From the NCBI RefSeq assembly GCF_029689945.1, contig NZ_CP121451.1, positions 3,162,001-3,226,000 on the forward strand: a stretch of 64,000 nt of DNA, given 5' to 3'. Source of the DNA: Paenibacillus amylolyticus. Its GTDB lineage: Bacteria > Bacillota > Bacilli > Paenibacillales > Paenibacillaceae. The translations under genes were made by a program, and so were the position numbers. Within the stretch, counting starts at the first letter, position 1. Each line of letters starts with the position of its first letter. The notes beneath the pieces are model-generated. The model did not search any database. It worked only from the letters and a program-made list of their open reading frames with translations, and was not told the origin of the DNA. This document shows, piece by piece, positions 29,938 to 38,587 of the stretch.

Positions 29938-29966
29938 AGAGGGAAAGCCTGAAGTGTGTTGAATAT
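29938..29966 (+). promoter_or_regulatory. Probable SigH-type promoter for ftsAZ
   Basis: AGAGGGAAA (29938-29946) and GTTGAATAT (29958-29966), separated by 11 bases, fit the SigH consensus RNAGGAWWW - 11/12 - RNNGAATWW with one mismatch. It lies 60 bases before the ftsA start in the 290-base divIB-ftsA gap. In B. subtilis ftsAZ is also driven partly by SigH, which supports this reading. Also present at 29922 is TTGACA, but no -10 lies at normal distance from it. Confidence 0.55.
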
Positions 29967-30026
29967 GTTTTAAGAGTGTTTAAATTCGAACGTATTTTAC
30001 TATTGGAGTCAGGAGGTGCCACAGAC

Positions 30027-31304
30027 TTGAGCAACAATGACATCATTGTTAGTTTGGACATCGGTACATCCAAAATTCGCGCTATTATTGGGGAAATGAA
30101 TAATGGAACCTTTAATATTATAGGAGTTGGATCTGCCGACTCGGAGGGAATTCGCAAAGGTGTAATCGTAGATATCGATCAGACGGTGCAGTCGATTCGC
30201 AACGCAGTGGATCATGCAGAACGTATGGTGGGTATTCAAATATCCGAAGTGTATGTTGGAATCTCGGGAAATCATATCGGACTGATGAGCAGTCACGGCG
30301 TCGTGGCTGTGTCTAACGAGGATCGTGAAATCGGGGAAGAAGACATGGAACGGGTGTTGAAAGCAGCCGAAGTCATTGCGGTTCCGCCGGAACGGGAAAT
30401 TATTGATGTTGTCGCCAAGCAATATGTTGTAGATGGCTTGGAGGGCATTCAGGACCCCCGTGGTATGATTGGTGTTCGTCTGGAAGTTGAAGCAACGATC
30501 ATTACGGGTGCAAAAACAGCGATACATAATCTTTTGCGCTGCGTGGAAAAAGCGGGTCTGAAAGTAAGCGATCTTGTTCTCATGTCGCTTGGAGCGGGTC
30601 AACTGGCTTTGTCCAAAGATGAAAAAACGATGGGTTCAGTGCTTGTTGATATTGGAGCAGGTGCAACAACCATCGCCATTTTTGAAGAAGACAGTCTTGT
30701 TGCAACATCAACATTGCCGATTGGCGGAGAATTCGTAACGAATGATATTGCCTATGGCTTACGCACGTTAACGGATCAGGCGGAGAAGGTCAAACTGAAA
30801 TATGGCTGCGCCTGGTTGGATGATGCTGCTGCAGATGTGATGTTCAAAGTCACCCGAATTGGCAGTAACGTAGACAAGGAATTTTCACAGGAGGATCTGG
30901 CGGCTATTATTGAACCTAGGGTTCAGGAAATATTCCAGATGATATCTCAAGAAGTGAAACGTCTTGGTTATAACGAGCTTCCTGGAGGTTATATACTAAC
31001 GGGAGGTACGGTATCTATGCCGGGTGTCCTGCAGGTTGCTCAGCATGAACTTGCTGCTTCGGTACGAGTCGCGGTGCCGGATTATATCGGTGTGCGTGAT
31101 CCTGGCTTCACGAGTGGAGTCGGCATTTTGCACAGTGTAATCCGCAGTTTGCGTATTCGTCCCTCGATCAACAGCGGCGGTGGCAACAATAATAATAACA
31201 ACAAAAAACCGACCAACCGTCCGAAGCCGAATGCGGCTCAGGAATCGGAGCAAAAACCAGGTCTGTTCGAGCGGCTGAAAAATATGTTCAGCGAATTTAT
31301 ATAA
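30027..31304 (+). CDS. ftsA: Cell division protein FtsA
   Basis: Actin-like ATPase that ties FtsZ to the membrane. TTG 30027 follows CAGGAGGTG and gives MSNNDIIVSLDIGTSKIRAIIGE, the canonical start with phosphate-1 motif; upstream in-frame codons to 29976 are excluded by that ribosome site. Phosphate-2 VLVDIGAGATTIAIFEE and adenosine motif ILTGGTVSMPGV are seen, and the SHS2/1C insert spans about 85-165. After an Asn/Pro-rich linker (NNNNNNKKPTNRPKP) the C-terminal amphipathic helix GLFERLKNMFSEFI is the membrane-targeting sequence. 425 residues, intact. Confidence 0.94.
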   Translation: MSNNDIIVSLDIGTSKIRAIIGEMNNGTFNIIGVGSADSEGIRKGVIVDIDQTVQSIRNAVDHAERMVGIQISEVYVGISGNHIGLMSSHGVVAVSNEDREIGEEDMERVLKAAEVIAVPPEREIIDVVAKQYVVDGLEGIQDPRGMIGVRLEVEATIITGAKTAIHNLLRCVEKAGLKVSDLVLMSLGAGQLALSKDEKTMGSVLVDIGAGATTIAIFEEDSLVATSTLPIGGEFVTNDIAYGLRTLTDQAEKVKLKYGCAWLDDAAADVMFKVTRIGSNVDKEFSQEDLAAIIEPRVQEIFQMISQEVKRLGYNELPGGYILTGGTVSMPGVLQVAQHELAASVRVAVPDYIGVRDPGFTSGVGILHSVIRSLRIRPSINSGGGNNNNNNKKPTNRPKPNAAQESEQKPGLFERLKNMFSEFI

Positions 31305-31455
31305 CAGGTTGAATCCATTTCATACAATCCTTGAAGCCGTTTGAATGCGCTGGTAAACTAACATAAACGCTTTCGTTCGTCGATATATGAAATTGATTCG
31401 GTTCAATACCAATTGGACGGGCCATCCATGCACATTGAGGGGGAGATGGAATAAT

Positions 31456-32566
31456 ATGTTGGAATTTGATTTCGAGATGGAGAGCTTTGCTCAAATAAAA
31501 GTCATTGGTGTGGGCGGCGGTGGAAGCAATGCTGTTAATCGAATGATTGAAAATGGAGTGCAAGGTGTAGAATTCATTACCGCAAATACGGATGCGCAGG
31601 CATTGCACTTGGCGAAATCCGAACATAAATTGCAAATTGGTGATAAGTTGACAAGAGGTCTAGGTGCTGGTGCCAACCCTGAAGTGGGTAAAAAGCCGCC
31701 GAAGAATCTCGTGATCTGATGATGAACACCCTGAAGGGTGCCGACATGGTTTTTGTAACTGCCGGAATGGGCGGAGGGACAGGAACAGGGCAACTTCCCG
31801 TTATTGCTGAGATCGCCAAAGAATGTGGTGCTCTTACAGTAGGCGTAGTGACACGACCGTTCACGTTTGAAGGACCGAAACGTTCCAGACATGCTATGCA
31901 GGGCATTGAAGCGCTCAAGGAAAAAGTAGATACATTGATTGTGATTCCAAACGATCGTTTGCTTGAAATTGTTGACAAAAAACACCAATGCTTGAAGCAT
32001 TCCGTCAAGTAGACAACGTTCTCCGTCAAGCCGTTCAGGGTATTTCTGACCTGATTGCTGTCCCAGGTCTAATTAACCTTGACTTTGCAGACGTCAAAAC
32101 GATTATGACTGAACGTGGATCTGCCCTGATGGGAATCGGTGAAGCAACTGGGGAAACTCGTGCCGCTGAAGCTGCACGCAAGGCTATCATGAGCCCATTG
32201 CTTGAAACTTCGATTGAAGGTGCACGCGGTGTAATCATGAACATTACGGGTGGAACCAATCTGTCCCTGTATGAAGTCAATGAAGCGGCAGAGATTGTCA
32301 CAGCGGCTTCAGATCCGGAAGTGAACATGATCTTTGGTGCGATTATTGACGAAAACCTGAAAGAAGAGATCAAAGTTACGGTGATTGCAACCGGATTTGA
32401 AGATAAGCCAGCATCGCCGCCTTCTGGCCATAAACCAACGCCGGCAACGGAGACAACGGAAACGCGTTCGCCTAACCTGCGTCCGTTTGGAAATCAGCCG
32501 AGCAATGATCAGCTGGACATTCCGACATTTTTACGCAATCGTTCACGCAATAATAACAACGACTAA
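31456..32566 (+). CDS. ftsZ: Cell division protein FtsZ (two frameshifts and locally unreliable sequence)
   Basis: Tubulin-like GTPase that forms the division ring. ATG 31456 gives [30 protein letters not shown]. One A lost at about 31691-31695 ([12 protein letters not shown] restored) and one at about 31977-31982 ([13 protein letters not shown] restored) break the frame. The tubulin signature GGGTGTG is followed by QL instead of the nearly invariant AA before PVIAE, and [12 protein letters not shown] replaces the usual RKR block; both look like paired local errors. The C-terminal part is intact, with a variable linker ([14 protein letters not shown]) and conserved tail [15 protein letters not shown] that binds FtsA, SepF and others. 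Terminator follows. Confidence 0.93.
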
Positions 32567-32586
32567 TACCGATATTGATTTAATGG

Positions 32587-32622
32587 AAACCCGGTACTCC
32601 TTATGGAGTGACCGGGTTTTTT
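32587..32622 (+). terminator. Terminator of the dcw cluster after ftsZ
   Basis: AAACCCGGTACTCC (32587-32600) pairs with GGAGTGACCGGGTTT (32605-32619) with one bulge, loop TTAT, followed by TTTT. Closes the ftsAZ unit before spoIIGA. Confidence 0.88.
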
Positions 32623-32681
32623 CTGTTTTTTTAAATATCATAACATACAGTATTGAACAAATTCTGAACAACGAGCCTACG

Positions 32682-32764
32682 CTATTCCGACAAAAAAAGT
32701 TGGAAACACACCCCATGATTAGACAGACTTTGAACAGCGGGCTCCGTATACTTGTGAATATGCT
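32682..32764 (+). promoter_or_regulatory. Candidate spoIIG promoter with Spo0A-box-like site
   Basis: ATTCCGACAAA at about 32682-32692 is the reverse of TTTGTCGGAAT, one base off a Spo0A box. Downstream, TTGAAC (32730-32735) and TATGCT (32759-32764) are separated by 23 bases. The known B. subtilis spoIIG promoter is Spo0A-activated and has an unusually long 22-base spacer, so the arrangement is suggestive. It lies 55-137 bases before the spoIIGA start. Weak matches; inference. Confidence 0.3.
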
Positions 32765-32769
32765 CAAGA

Positions 32770-32803
32770 ATATCGAAATACCGGTATACCGATATTTCGA
32801 TAT
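32770..32803 (+). promoter_or_regulatory. 34-bp near-perfect palindrome directly upstream of spoIIGA
   Basis: ATATCGAAATAC at 32770-32781, palindromic core CGGTATACCG at 32782-32791 and ATATTTCGATAT at 32792-32803: 16 of 17 base pairs match. It ends 15 bases before the spoIIGA GTG. It could be a dyad operator or fold as an mRNA hairpin next to the ribosome site. Each arm carries TATCGAA, one base from a Spo0A box core. Confidence 0.6.
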
Positions 32804-32818
32804 GTTGCGCGCAGGCAG

Positions 32819-33808
32819 GTGAAGAATGTGGTTGTGTATGTGGATCTTATTTTTTTGACTAACCTGTGTATTGACGGTGCACTGATCGGACTAACCGCCT
32901 GGATGCGCCAAACAAAGCTGGTTTGGTGGAGATGGTTGCTATCAGCTATTGTGGGCGCATTATACGTGGTCATGATGTTTGTACCGGAGTTTGATTTTAT
33001 GTTTACCTTTTTGATCAAGTTCGGGTTCTCGCTGGTCATGCTTGTCATTGCTTTTGATTTTAAAGGTTTGCAGGCTTTTGCGAGGACGCTCGGTACCTTC
33101 TATGTGATTAATTTTGTCGCTGCCGGAGGTATTCTGGGTGTGCATTACATGCTTCAGAGCTCCGGTGAGTTGTTTAACGGCATTTGGTTCACGGCTTCTG
33201 GTGGGATGTCATTTGATTTGAAGATCGCTTTCTGGTTCACGTTTATCGTATTTTTTGCTGTCCTGTTTTTATTCAAAGCCGTGCAGAGCTCAAAACGGAA
33301 AACGGATCGCATGACGACGTATTTGGGTAAAGTTGAGGTCTGCATCGATGAGGTAGTCATTTCTTGTACAGGCCTTCTGGATACGGGCAATCAACTTACA
33401 GATCCCTTGTCGCGCATGCCGGTCATGGTGATGGAGGCTTCATTGTGGCAAGACATGTTACCTGCTTCATGGAAGGGCAGACTCAAGGATGAGGCGCCGG
33501 ACAACCTTATTCTGGAGCTTGATCAGGAAAGTTTTCAGTGGCAGGATCGACTACGGCTGGTGCCTTATCGGGGCATTAACAAAGGGACTGCGTTTATGCT
33601 GGCAATGAAGCCGGACCGGGTGAAAGTGACGATGGAGGAAACATGTTATGAGACGACAAGGGTACTCATTGGGCTGGATGGAGGTGTTTTGTCGTCGGAT
33701 GGGAAATACCAGGCCGTGATTCATCCTGAACTTGTGCAAGACGCTGCTTCTGCGCAGTCTACGGCTCTCTCTGCGGGAGCAACAGAAAAGCCGCTGAATG
33801 TGGTATAG
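32819..33808 (+). CDS. spoIIGA: Sporulation sigma-E factor-processing peptidase SpoIIGA
   Basis: Membrane aspartic protease in the sporulation septum that removes the pro-sequence of SigE after a signal from the forespore (SpoIIR). 329 residues, intact. Five membrane segments fill about 1-155 ([16 protein letters not shown] at the start), then a cytoplasmic protease domain with catalytic [15 protein letters not shown] at about 189-203, of which the DTG triad is the active-site motif. GTG 32819 follows GGCAGG. It lies 11 bases before sigE, its substrate gene. Confidence 0.95.
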   Translation: MKNVVVYVDLIFLTNLCIDGALIGLTAWMRQTKLVWWRWLLSAIVGALYVVMMFVPEFDFMFTFLIKFGFSLVMLVIAFDFKGLQAFARTLGTFYVINFVAAGGILGVHYMLQSSGELFNGIWFTASGGMSFDLKIAFWFTFIVFFAVLFLFKAVQSSKRKTDRMTTYLGKVEVCIDEVVISCTGLLDTGNQLTDPLSRMPVMVMEASLWQDMLPASWKGRLKDEAPDNLILELDQESFQWQDRLRLVPYRGINKGTAFMLAMKPDRVKVTMEETCYETTRVLIGLDGGVLSSDGKYQAVIHPELVQDAASAQSTALSAGATEKPLNVV

Positions 33809-33819
33809 GAGGAACGTAC

Positions 33820-34541
33820 ATGCTTGTGAAATGGAAACTGGTGGCGCAGCTGCAATATTACCGTCTGTTATTTTTGTTGGGACTCAAAAGTGAAGAGATC
33901 TATTACATTGGGGGAAGTGAGGCACTTCCTCCGCCTTTGACAAGGGAAGAAGAAGAATTTTTACTGCAAAAATTATCTTCGGGTGATTCGGCCATTCGTG
34001 CGATGCTCATTGAGCGCAACCTGCGTCTGGTGGTGTACATTGCACGGAAATTCGAGAACACAGGAATCAATATTGAGGATCTGGTCTCCATCGGAGCCAT
34101 CGGACTGATTAAGGCCGTGAATACATTCGATCCGGAAAAGAAAATTAAACTGGCAACCTATGCATCACGTTGTATCGAAAATGAAATTCTGATGTACCTG
34201 AGACGTAATAGCAAGATCCGAACAGAAGTTTCTTTTGATGAACCGCTGAACATTGATTGGGACGGAAATGAACTATTATTATCGGATGTATTGGGTACAG
34301 AAAACGATACAATCTATCGGAATATTGAAGAGCAGGTAGACCGAAAACTTTTGCACAAGGCACTGGAAAAATTAACGGAGCGCGAGCGAATGATTATGGA
34401 GCTTCGCTTTGGCTTGACGGATGGGGAAGAAAAGACACAAAAGGATGTAGCAGATCTGCTTGGAATCTCCCAATCCTACATCTCTCGTCTCGAAAAAGAA
34501 TCATTAAAAGACTTCGCAAAGAGTTCAATAAAATGGTCTGA
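33820..34541 (+). CDS. sigE: Sporulation sigma factor SigE precursor (frameshift at the C-terminus)
   Basis: Mother-cell sigma factor made as an inactive precursor. GGAGG precedes ATG 33820. The N-terminal pro-sequence ([23 protein letters not shown]...[13 protein letters not shown]) contains a membrane-binding stretch and the SpoIIGA cleavage region near residue 27-29. Region 2 ([30 protein letters not shown]) and region 4 ([21 protein letters not shown]) are clear. The family ends [18 protein letters not shown]; that sequence appears if one A is added to the A-run at about 34495, with stop at 34539-34541 (240 residues). As read, the last 14 residues are replaced and the frame runs on to 34626. 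Confidence 0.93.
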
Positions 34542-34652
34542 AAAACATGATGCCTCAGAATGGGTATTACTGGCAAGGGTGCCAAGTACGAATAAAAAAG
34601 CCTGCCCCGGAGATAATGTACATTAATGTTTCTCCTTGGGAGGTAAATCACG

Positions 34653-35434
34653 ATGACCCGAAACAAAGTCGAGATTTGTGGCGTGGACACCGCAAAATTG
34701 CCTGTCCTCACCAACACTGAAATGCGGGAATTGTTTCATTCCCTTCAGCAACACCATGATCGCTCAGCAAGAGAGAAATTAGTGAATGGCAACCTGCGTC
34801 TGGTACTCAGTGTCATTCAGCGTTTTAACAATCGGGGGAGTTTGTCGATGATCTGTTCCAGGTTGGTTGCATCGGCCTGATGAAAGCCATTGATAATTTT
34901 GATTTATCCCAGAATGTCAAATTTTCAACCTACGCGGTGCCGATGATTATCGGTGAGATCCGTCGATACCTGCGTGATAATAACCCGATTCGGGTGTCTC
35001 GCTCCTTGAGGGATATTGCTTACAAAGCGCTTCAGGTCCGTGACAGCCTGACGAATAAAAATTCCCGGGAACCGACGATATTCGAAATTGCGGAAGTACT
35101 GAATGTGCCGAAGGAAGATGTTGTATTTGCATTGGACGCCATTCAGGACCCTGTATCGCTCTTCGAACCGATTTATCATGATGGTGGAGATCCGATTTAT
35201 GTTATGGATCAGATCAGCGATGACAGAAACAAGGATGTCTCGTGGATTGAGGAAATTGCGCTGCGCGAAGCGATGCATCGTCTTGGTCAGCGGGAAAAAA
35301 TGATTTTGTCGATGCGGTTTTTTGAAGGAAAAACCCAGATGGAAGTAGCAGATGAAATTGGCATTTCCCAGGCTCAGGTATCACGTTTGGAGAAATCAGC
35401 GATACAACAGATGCAAAAACATGTGAAGTCGTAA
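34653..35434 (+). CDS. sigG: Forespore sigma factor SigG (one frameshift)
   Basis: Late forespore sigma factor. ATG 34653 follows TTGGGAGG and gives MTRNKVEICGVDTAKLPVL, the SigG N-terminus. Core region 2 NLRLVLSVIQRFNNRG-EFVDDLFQVGCIGLMKAIDNF is split in the G-run at about 34836-34840; one G added restores it. Regions 3 and 4 (SRSLRDIAYKALQVRD and TQMEVADEIGISQAQVSRLEKSAIQQM) are intact. Repaired length 260 residues equals the B. subtilis protein. Transcribed after sigE; a SigF/SigG promoter would be expected in the 111-base gap, but I could not identify one with confidence. Confidence 0.95.
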
Positions 35435-35452
35435 CACGATGCAATGGCAGGA

Positions 35453-35494
35453 GGGCGATCAATCGGGCAGTGTGTGCCGTTGGTCGTCTTTTTG
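35453..35494 (+). terminator. Probable terminator after sigG
   Basis: GGCGATCAATCGGGCA pairs with TGCCGTTGGTCGTC using several G-U pairs and a bulge, loop GTGTG, then TTTTTG. Less regular than the other terminators in the window. Confidence 0.55.
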
Positions 35495-35606
35495 TATGAG
35501 TCGTTCCCACATTCGATGAAAAACAGGACATTTTTCGCCCCCGAAACATATATTGTATAGAAGTGTGGAGAACGGGTTGAAGAGGAATGACAGGGGGCGG
35601 GAATAA

Positions 35607-35999
35607 ATGAAAGTAAATACGAGCGAAGTTGCGGCACGTGGGATGAAAATCTCGGACTTTCAGACGAAGGATGTCATTAACATCACGGATGGTAAGCGTC
35701 TGGGGCAGATCAGCGACTTGGAGCTTGATCTGAAGCAGGGACGAATTGAAGCGATTGTTGTACCGGGGTACAGTCGTTTTATGGGTCTCTTTGGAGGGGG
35801 AACGGATCTGGTCATTCCCTGGAGAAACATTGTGAAGATTGGTTCGGATGTGATTCTGGTGAAGATGGATGAAGTAAAGGAAAACACATATGACGAACGT
35901 GATCGCGAAGCGCGATTGTATGATGAACAGCAGCATAACCGTACAGAGCGTGTGGAACGCATTGAACGAGCAGAACGTAATCAGCGTCGAACGATATAA
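35607..35999 (+). CDS. ylmC: PRC-barrel sporulation protein YlmC/YmxH family
   Basis: 130-residue cytoplasmic protein with one PRC-barrel domain: MKISDFQTKDVINITDGKRLGQISDLELDLKQGRIEAIVVPG at about 13-53 and the loop FGGGTDLVIPWRNIVKIGSDVILV. The C-terminal third is very charged (repeats of ERVERIERAERN) and probably disordered or helical. Start ATG 35607 has only GGGGGCGGG upstream. In B. subtilis ylmC is the first gene of the ylm group after sigG, as here. The molecular role is not established. Confidence 0.85.
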   Translation: MKVNTSEVAARGMKISDFQTKDVINITDGKRLGQISDLELDLKQGRIEAIVVPGYSRFMGLFGGGTDLVIPWRNIVKIGSDVILVKMDEVKENTYDERDREARLYDEQQHNRTERVERIERAERNQRRTI

Positions 36000-36050
36000 A
36001 GGAGACAGAATGTGGCTCATTTGGTACACTGAAAGTGGTGAGGTGAGAGA

Positions 36051-36949
36051 ATGGAACCCTTTGTATTGAATAAGGAATTACTTGAACGGACAAAGAACCC
36101 CAATCCAGATTTCGGTCCTGATCCGTTATTATTATATGTTGAGCCATGGGCACAGCAATTCGAACCGTTGTCAGCCGGGTTTACGACGAGGCATGGTGGA
36201 GTGGGAAAAGTTCCGTATGCCACGCTCAATTGTGCCTATCATGTTGGGGATGATCCTGAAGTTGTGCTTAACAACCGCCGGCTTGTGACCGAGAAGATTG
36301 GCTTTGCAGCGGAAGCCTGGACCTGTGGAGAGCAGGTGCACGGCAAACATGTAGCCGTAATTACCGCTGAAGATCGGAGCAGAGGATTACTTGATCGTCA
36401 GTCGGCATTGCAGGATACGGATGGATTGGTCACGAATGTGCCGGGTGTGCTGTTGACTTCTTTCTATGCAGACTGTGTCCCGCTGTATTTCTATGACCCT
36501 GTACAACAGGCAGTTGGTCTTGCACATGCCGGTTGGAAAGGTACAGTAGCGGGTATCGCTGTATCCATGGTGGAGACGATGGAACGGGAGTACGGCGCCG
36601 TAGGCAGGACATTCGAGCTGCAATCGGTCCGTCGATTGGGGATTGCTGTTATGAAGTGGATGAGGCGGTCATGCAGCATGTGCGGGTTTGGTTTGATGAT
36701 TCCCCGGGTAATGATGAATACAAGGATTCTGTTCCTAAACAGGCATATCGATCCGTGAATAACGGTAAAACGATGTTAAACTTGAAAGAATGTAATCGAC
36801 ACATTATGATGAAAGCAGGAATATTGCCGGATCATATCGAATGTACAACATGGTGTACAAGTTGTCATCCCGAACTATTTTTCTCCTATCGGAAGGAAAA
36901 TGGTGTTACAGGGCGGATGGCGAGTTGGATTGGGCTGGAAGAGAGGTGA
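36051..36949 (+). CDS. ylmD: Peptidoglycan editing factor / laccase-domain protein YlmD (YfiH/PgeF family), one frameshift
   Basis: Member of the COG1496 laccase-domain family, for which purine nucleoside phosphorylase/adenosine deaminase activity and prevention of mis-incorporation in muropeptides have been described. ATG 36051 gives a 300-residue protein after repair. Metal/active-site residues lie in NCAYHVGDD (His), TSFYADCVPLYFYDP (Cys) and GLAHAGWKGTVAGI (His). One G lost at about 36602 (GQDIRAAIGPSIGDCCYEVDEAV restored) breaks the frame after GAVG. C-terminal CTTWCTSCHPELFFSYRKENGVTGRMAS is typical. It ends 5 bases before ylmE. Confidence 0.9.
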
Positions 36950-36954
36950 CCTCT

Positions 36955-37662
36955 GTGTCATTGGAGGAGCGTATACAACAGGTAAATCAGAAGATAGAGG
37001 ATGCATGTCGGCGCAGTAACCGTCATCGTGATGATGTGAATGTGATTGCGGTCACGAAATATGTCTCACTTGAAACAACGGGATCGGTGCTGGATCATGG
37101 TCTTGAGCATATTGGAGAAAATCGGTGGCAGGATGCACAGGCCAAGTGGGAAGCCTTTGGTCAACAGGGTACCTGGCATTTTATCGGTCATTTGCAGACG
37201 AACAAAGTGAAAGACGTGATCGGCAAGTTTCGTTACATACATTCACTGGATCGTTTGTCATTGGCGAAGGAGTTGGATAAGAAAGCAGCTTCACTTGGCA
37301 TTCAGGTGGAAACGTTTTTGCAGGTGAATATTTCGGGTGAAGAGAGCAAGTATGGCTTACAGCCTGAACAGGCAAGTTCTTTTTTGCGTGATATTCGTTC
37401 GTTCAACAATCTCAAGGTTGTTGGCTTGATGACCATGGCACCTCATGAGGAAGATCCCGAGCTGACGCGTCCCGTATTTCGTGGATTGCGTGAGCTGAGA
37501 GATCAATTGAATGGACAAGCCCTTACAACAGAACCATTAACGGAGCTGTCGATGGGGATGTCCAATGATTTTGAAGTGGCCATTGAAGAAGGGGCAACCT
37601 GGGTACGGCTGGGATCGATTCTCGTAGGAAAGAGGAGGGTTCACGATGGGCGTAATGAATAA
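36955..37662 (+). CDS. ylmE: PLP homeostasis protein YlmE (YggS/PROSC family)
   Basis: Pyridoxal-phosphate-binding protein with an alanine-racemase-like TIM barrel but no known catalysis; it buffers PLP and amino-acid pools. Start GTG 36955 has GAGAGGTGA upstream; 235 residues. PLP Lys in [12 protein letters not shown] (about 30-41), [12 protein letters not shown] and [15 protein letters not shown] blocks, and the phosphate-binding C-terminal [25 protein letters not shown] are all present. Overlaps sepF by 17 bases, indicating one operon. Confidence 0.92.
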   Translation: MSLEERIQQVNQKIEDACRRSNRHRDDVNVIAVTKYVSLETTGSVLDHGLEHIGENRWQDAQAKWEAFGQQGTWHFIGHLQTNKVKDVIGKFRYIHSLDRLSLAKELDKKAASLGIQVETFLQVNISGEESKYGLQPEQASSFLRDIRSFNNLKVVGLMTMAPHEEDPELTRPVFRGLRELRDQLNGQALTTEPLTELSMGMSNDFEVAIEEGATWVRLGSILVGKRRVHDGRNE

Positions 37663-38112
37663 ATTTATGAATTTCCTCGGACTTCAGGAAGAGGAAGAGA
37701 TTGTGGAACGTGAGCGACTGGCTGCGCAGGAGGAAAATGAATCTGAACATCAGGAAGCTGAAACCTCAAGTCTCGATAAACGTAGAAACCAAAGGGGGAA
37801 TAATGTGGTGAGCATTCATTCCCAGAAAAATGTTAAAGTTGTCCTGTATGAACCGCGTTCTTATGACGAGGCTCAGGAAATTGCCGACCATCTGCGTTCG
37901 CATCGTACCGTTGTGGTGAACCTGCAACGAATTCGCCAGGACCAAGCGCTGCGCGTTATTGATTTTTTGAGTGGCACAGTATATGCATTGGGTGGCGGTA
38001 TTTCCAAAATCGGCGGAAACATTTTCTCTGCACGCCAGATACGGTTGAAATTCAGGGATCAATTACGGAAATACTGGCTGACAGCGAGCAAGATTATAAC
38101 AGAATGAGGTGA
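37646..38112 (+). CDS. sepF: Cell division protein SepF (frameshift near C-terminus)
   Basis: Cytoplasmic protein that binds the FtsZ tail, makes rings and bends the membrane at the septum. AGGAGGGTT precedes ATG 37646; N-terminal amphipathic helix [13 protein letters not shown] is the membrane anchor, followed by an acidic linker and the core domain ([22 protein letters not shown]...[24 protein letters not shown]). After IF the family continues [11 protein letters not shown]; that sequence is obtained by adding one T at about 38025, with stop at 38110-38112 (155 residues). As read, the last 30 residues are wrong. Confidence 0.92.
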
Positions 38113-38119
38113 GCCACTT

Positions 38120-38388
38120 TTGTATCAGATTGAAAGCGTGTTGTACACGTTATACCAGATTTACTTTTACATGGTCATTGTCTACATATTGATGTCCTGG
38201 CTTCCCAATGCGCGGGAAAGCTTCATTGGTGAATGGCTAGGCAAGTTCGTGGAGCCATATCTGAGACCATTCCGTCGATTTATCCCACCTTTGTTCGGTG
38301 TGCTGGATATTTCCCGATTGTGGCGCTGATCGTTCTGCAACTCGCGCTAAACGGATTGATCTCCATACTTCGGTATTTTGTATATTAG
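38120..38388 (+). CDS. ylmG: YggT family membrane protein YlmG (one frameshift)
   Basis: Small protein with two membrane segments, about 89 residues after repair. TTG 38120 follows GAGGTGAG at 38105-38112. First half IYFYMVIVYILMSWLPNARES and YLRPFRRFIPPLFGVLDIS match the YggT signature (the PFRRxIPP block). One C added at about 38314 continues as PIVALIVLQLALNGLISILRYFVY to a stop at 38386-38388. In bacteria YggT proteins are linked to division and nucleoid distribution. Seven bases downstream of the repaired sepF stop. Confidence 0.88.
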
Positions 38389-38392
38389 AGGT

Positions 38393-38561
38393 TGTTCAAA
38401 AAGTCCGCTTTTGATTACGAAGGATGCCTAGTGGCATCGTCAGCATCGAATATGGAATTCAGCCGAAATGTCCGTTGCTCACGTAGTTTTCCCTACGCTC
38501 CGCTACTCCATTTCTAGCTTTATCCCATCTTCTCGGTACTGAAAACCGGTCTTTTTGAACA
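38393..38561 (+). repeat. MITE-like palindromic element between ylmG and ylmH
   Basis: 169 bases bounded by inverted repeats: TGTTCAAAAAGTCCGCTTTT at the left end and the reverse complement of AAAACCGGTCTTTTTGAACA at the right end, matching at 18 of 20 positions. No coding capacity. Such short elements with long terminal inverted repeats are typical non-autonomous insertion derivatives. It starts 5 bases after the ylmG stop and ends 26 bases before ylmH. Confidence 0.75.
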
Positions 38562-38587
38562 CGAACTATTAGGGTAGGGTGACATAA

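Noticed and set aside
29922..29950. TTGACA as -35 of a sigma-A promoter for ftsA
   Set aside because: No acceptable -10 hexamer lies 16-18 bases downstream; the SigH-like pair just after it fits better.
31144..31230. Asn-rich AAT/AAC run in ftsA as a sequence repeat or frameshift site
   Set aside because: It encodes the flexible linker before the FtsA membrane-targeting helix and the frame is intact.
34542..34626. C-terminal extension of SigE ([14 protein letters not shown] and onward)
   Set aside because: It arises only from the frame break; the true C-terminus [14 protein letters not shown] is present in the next frame with its stop.
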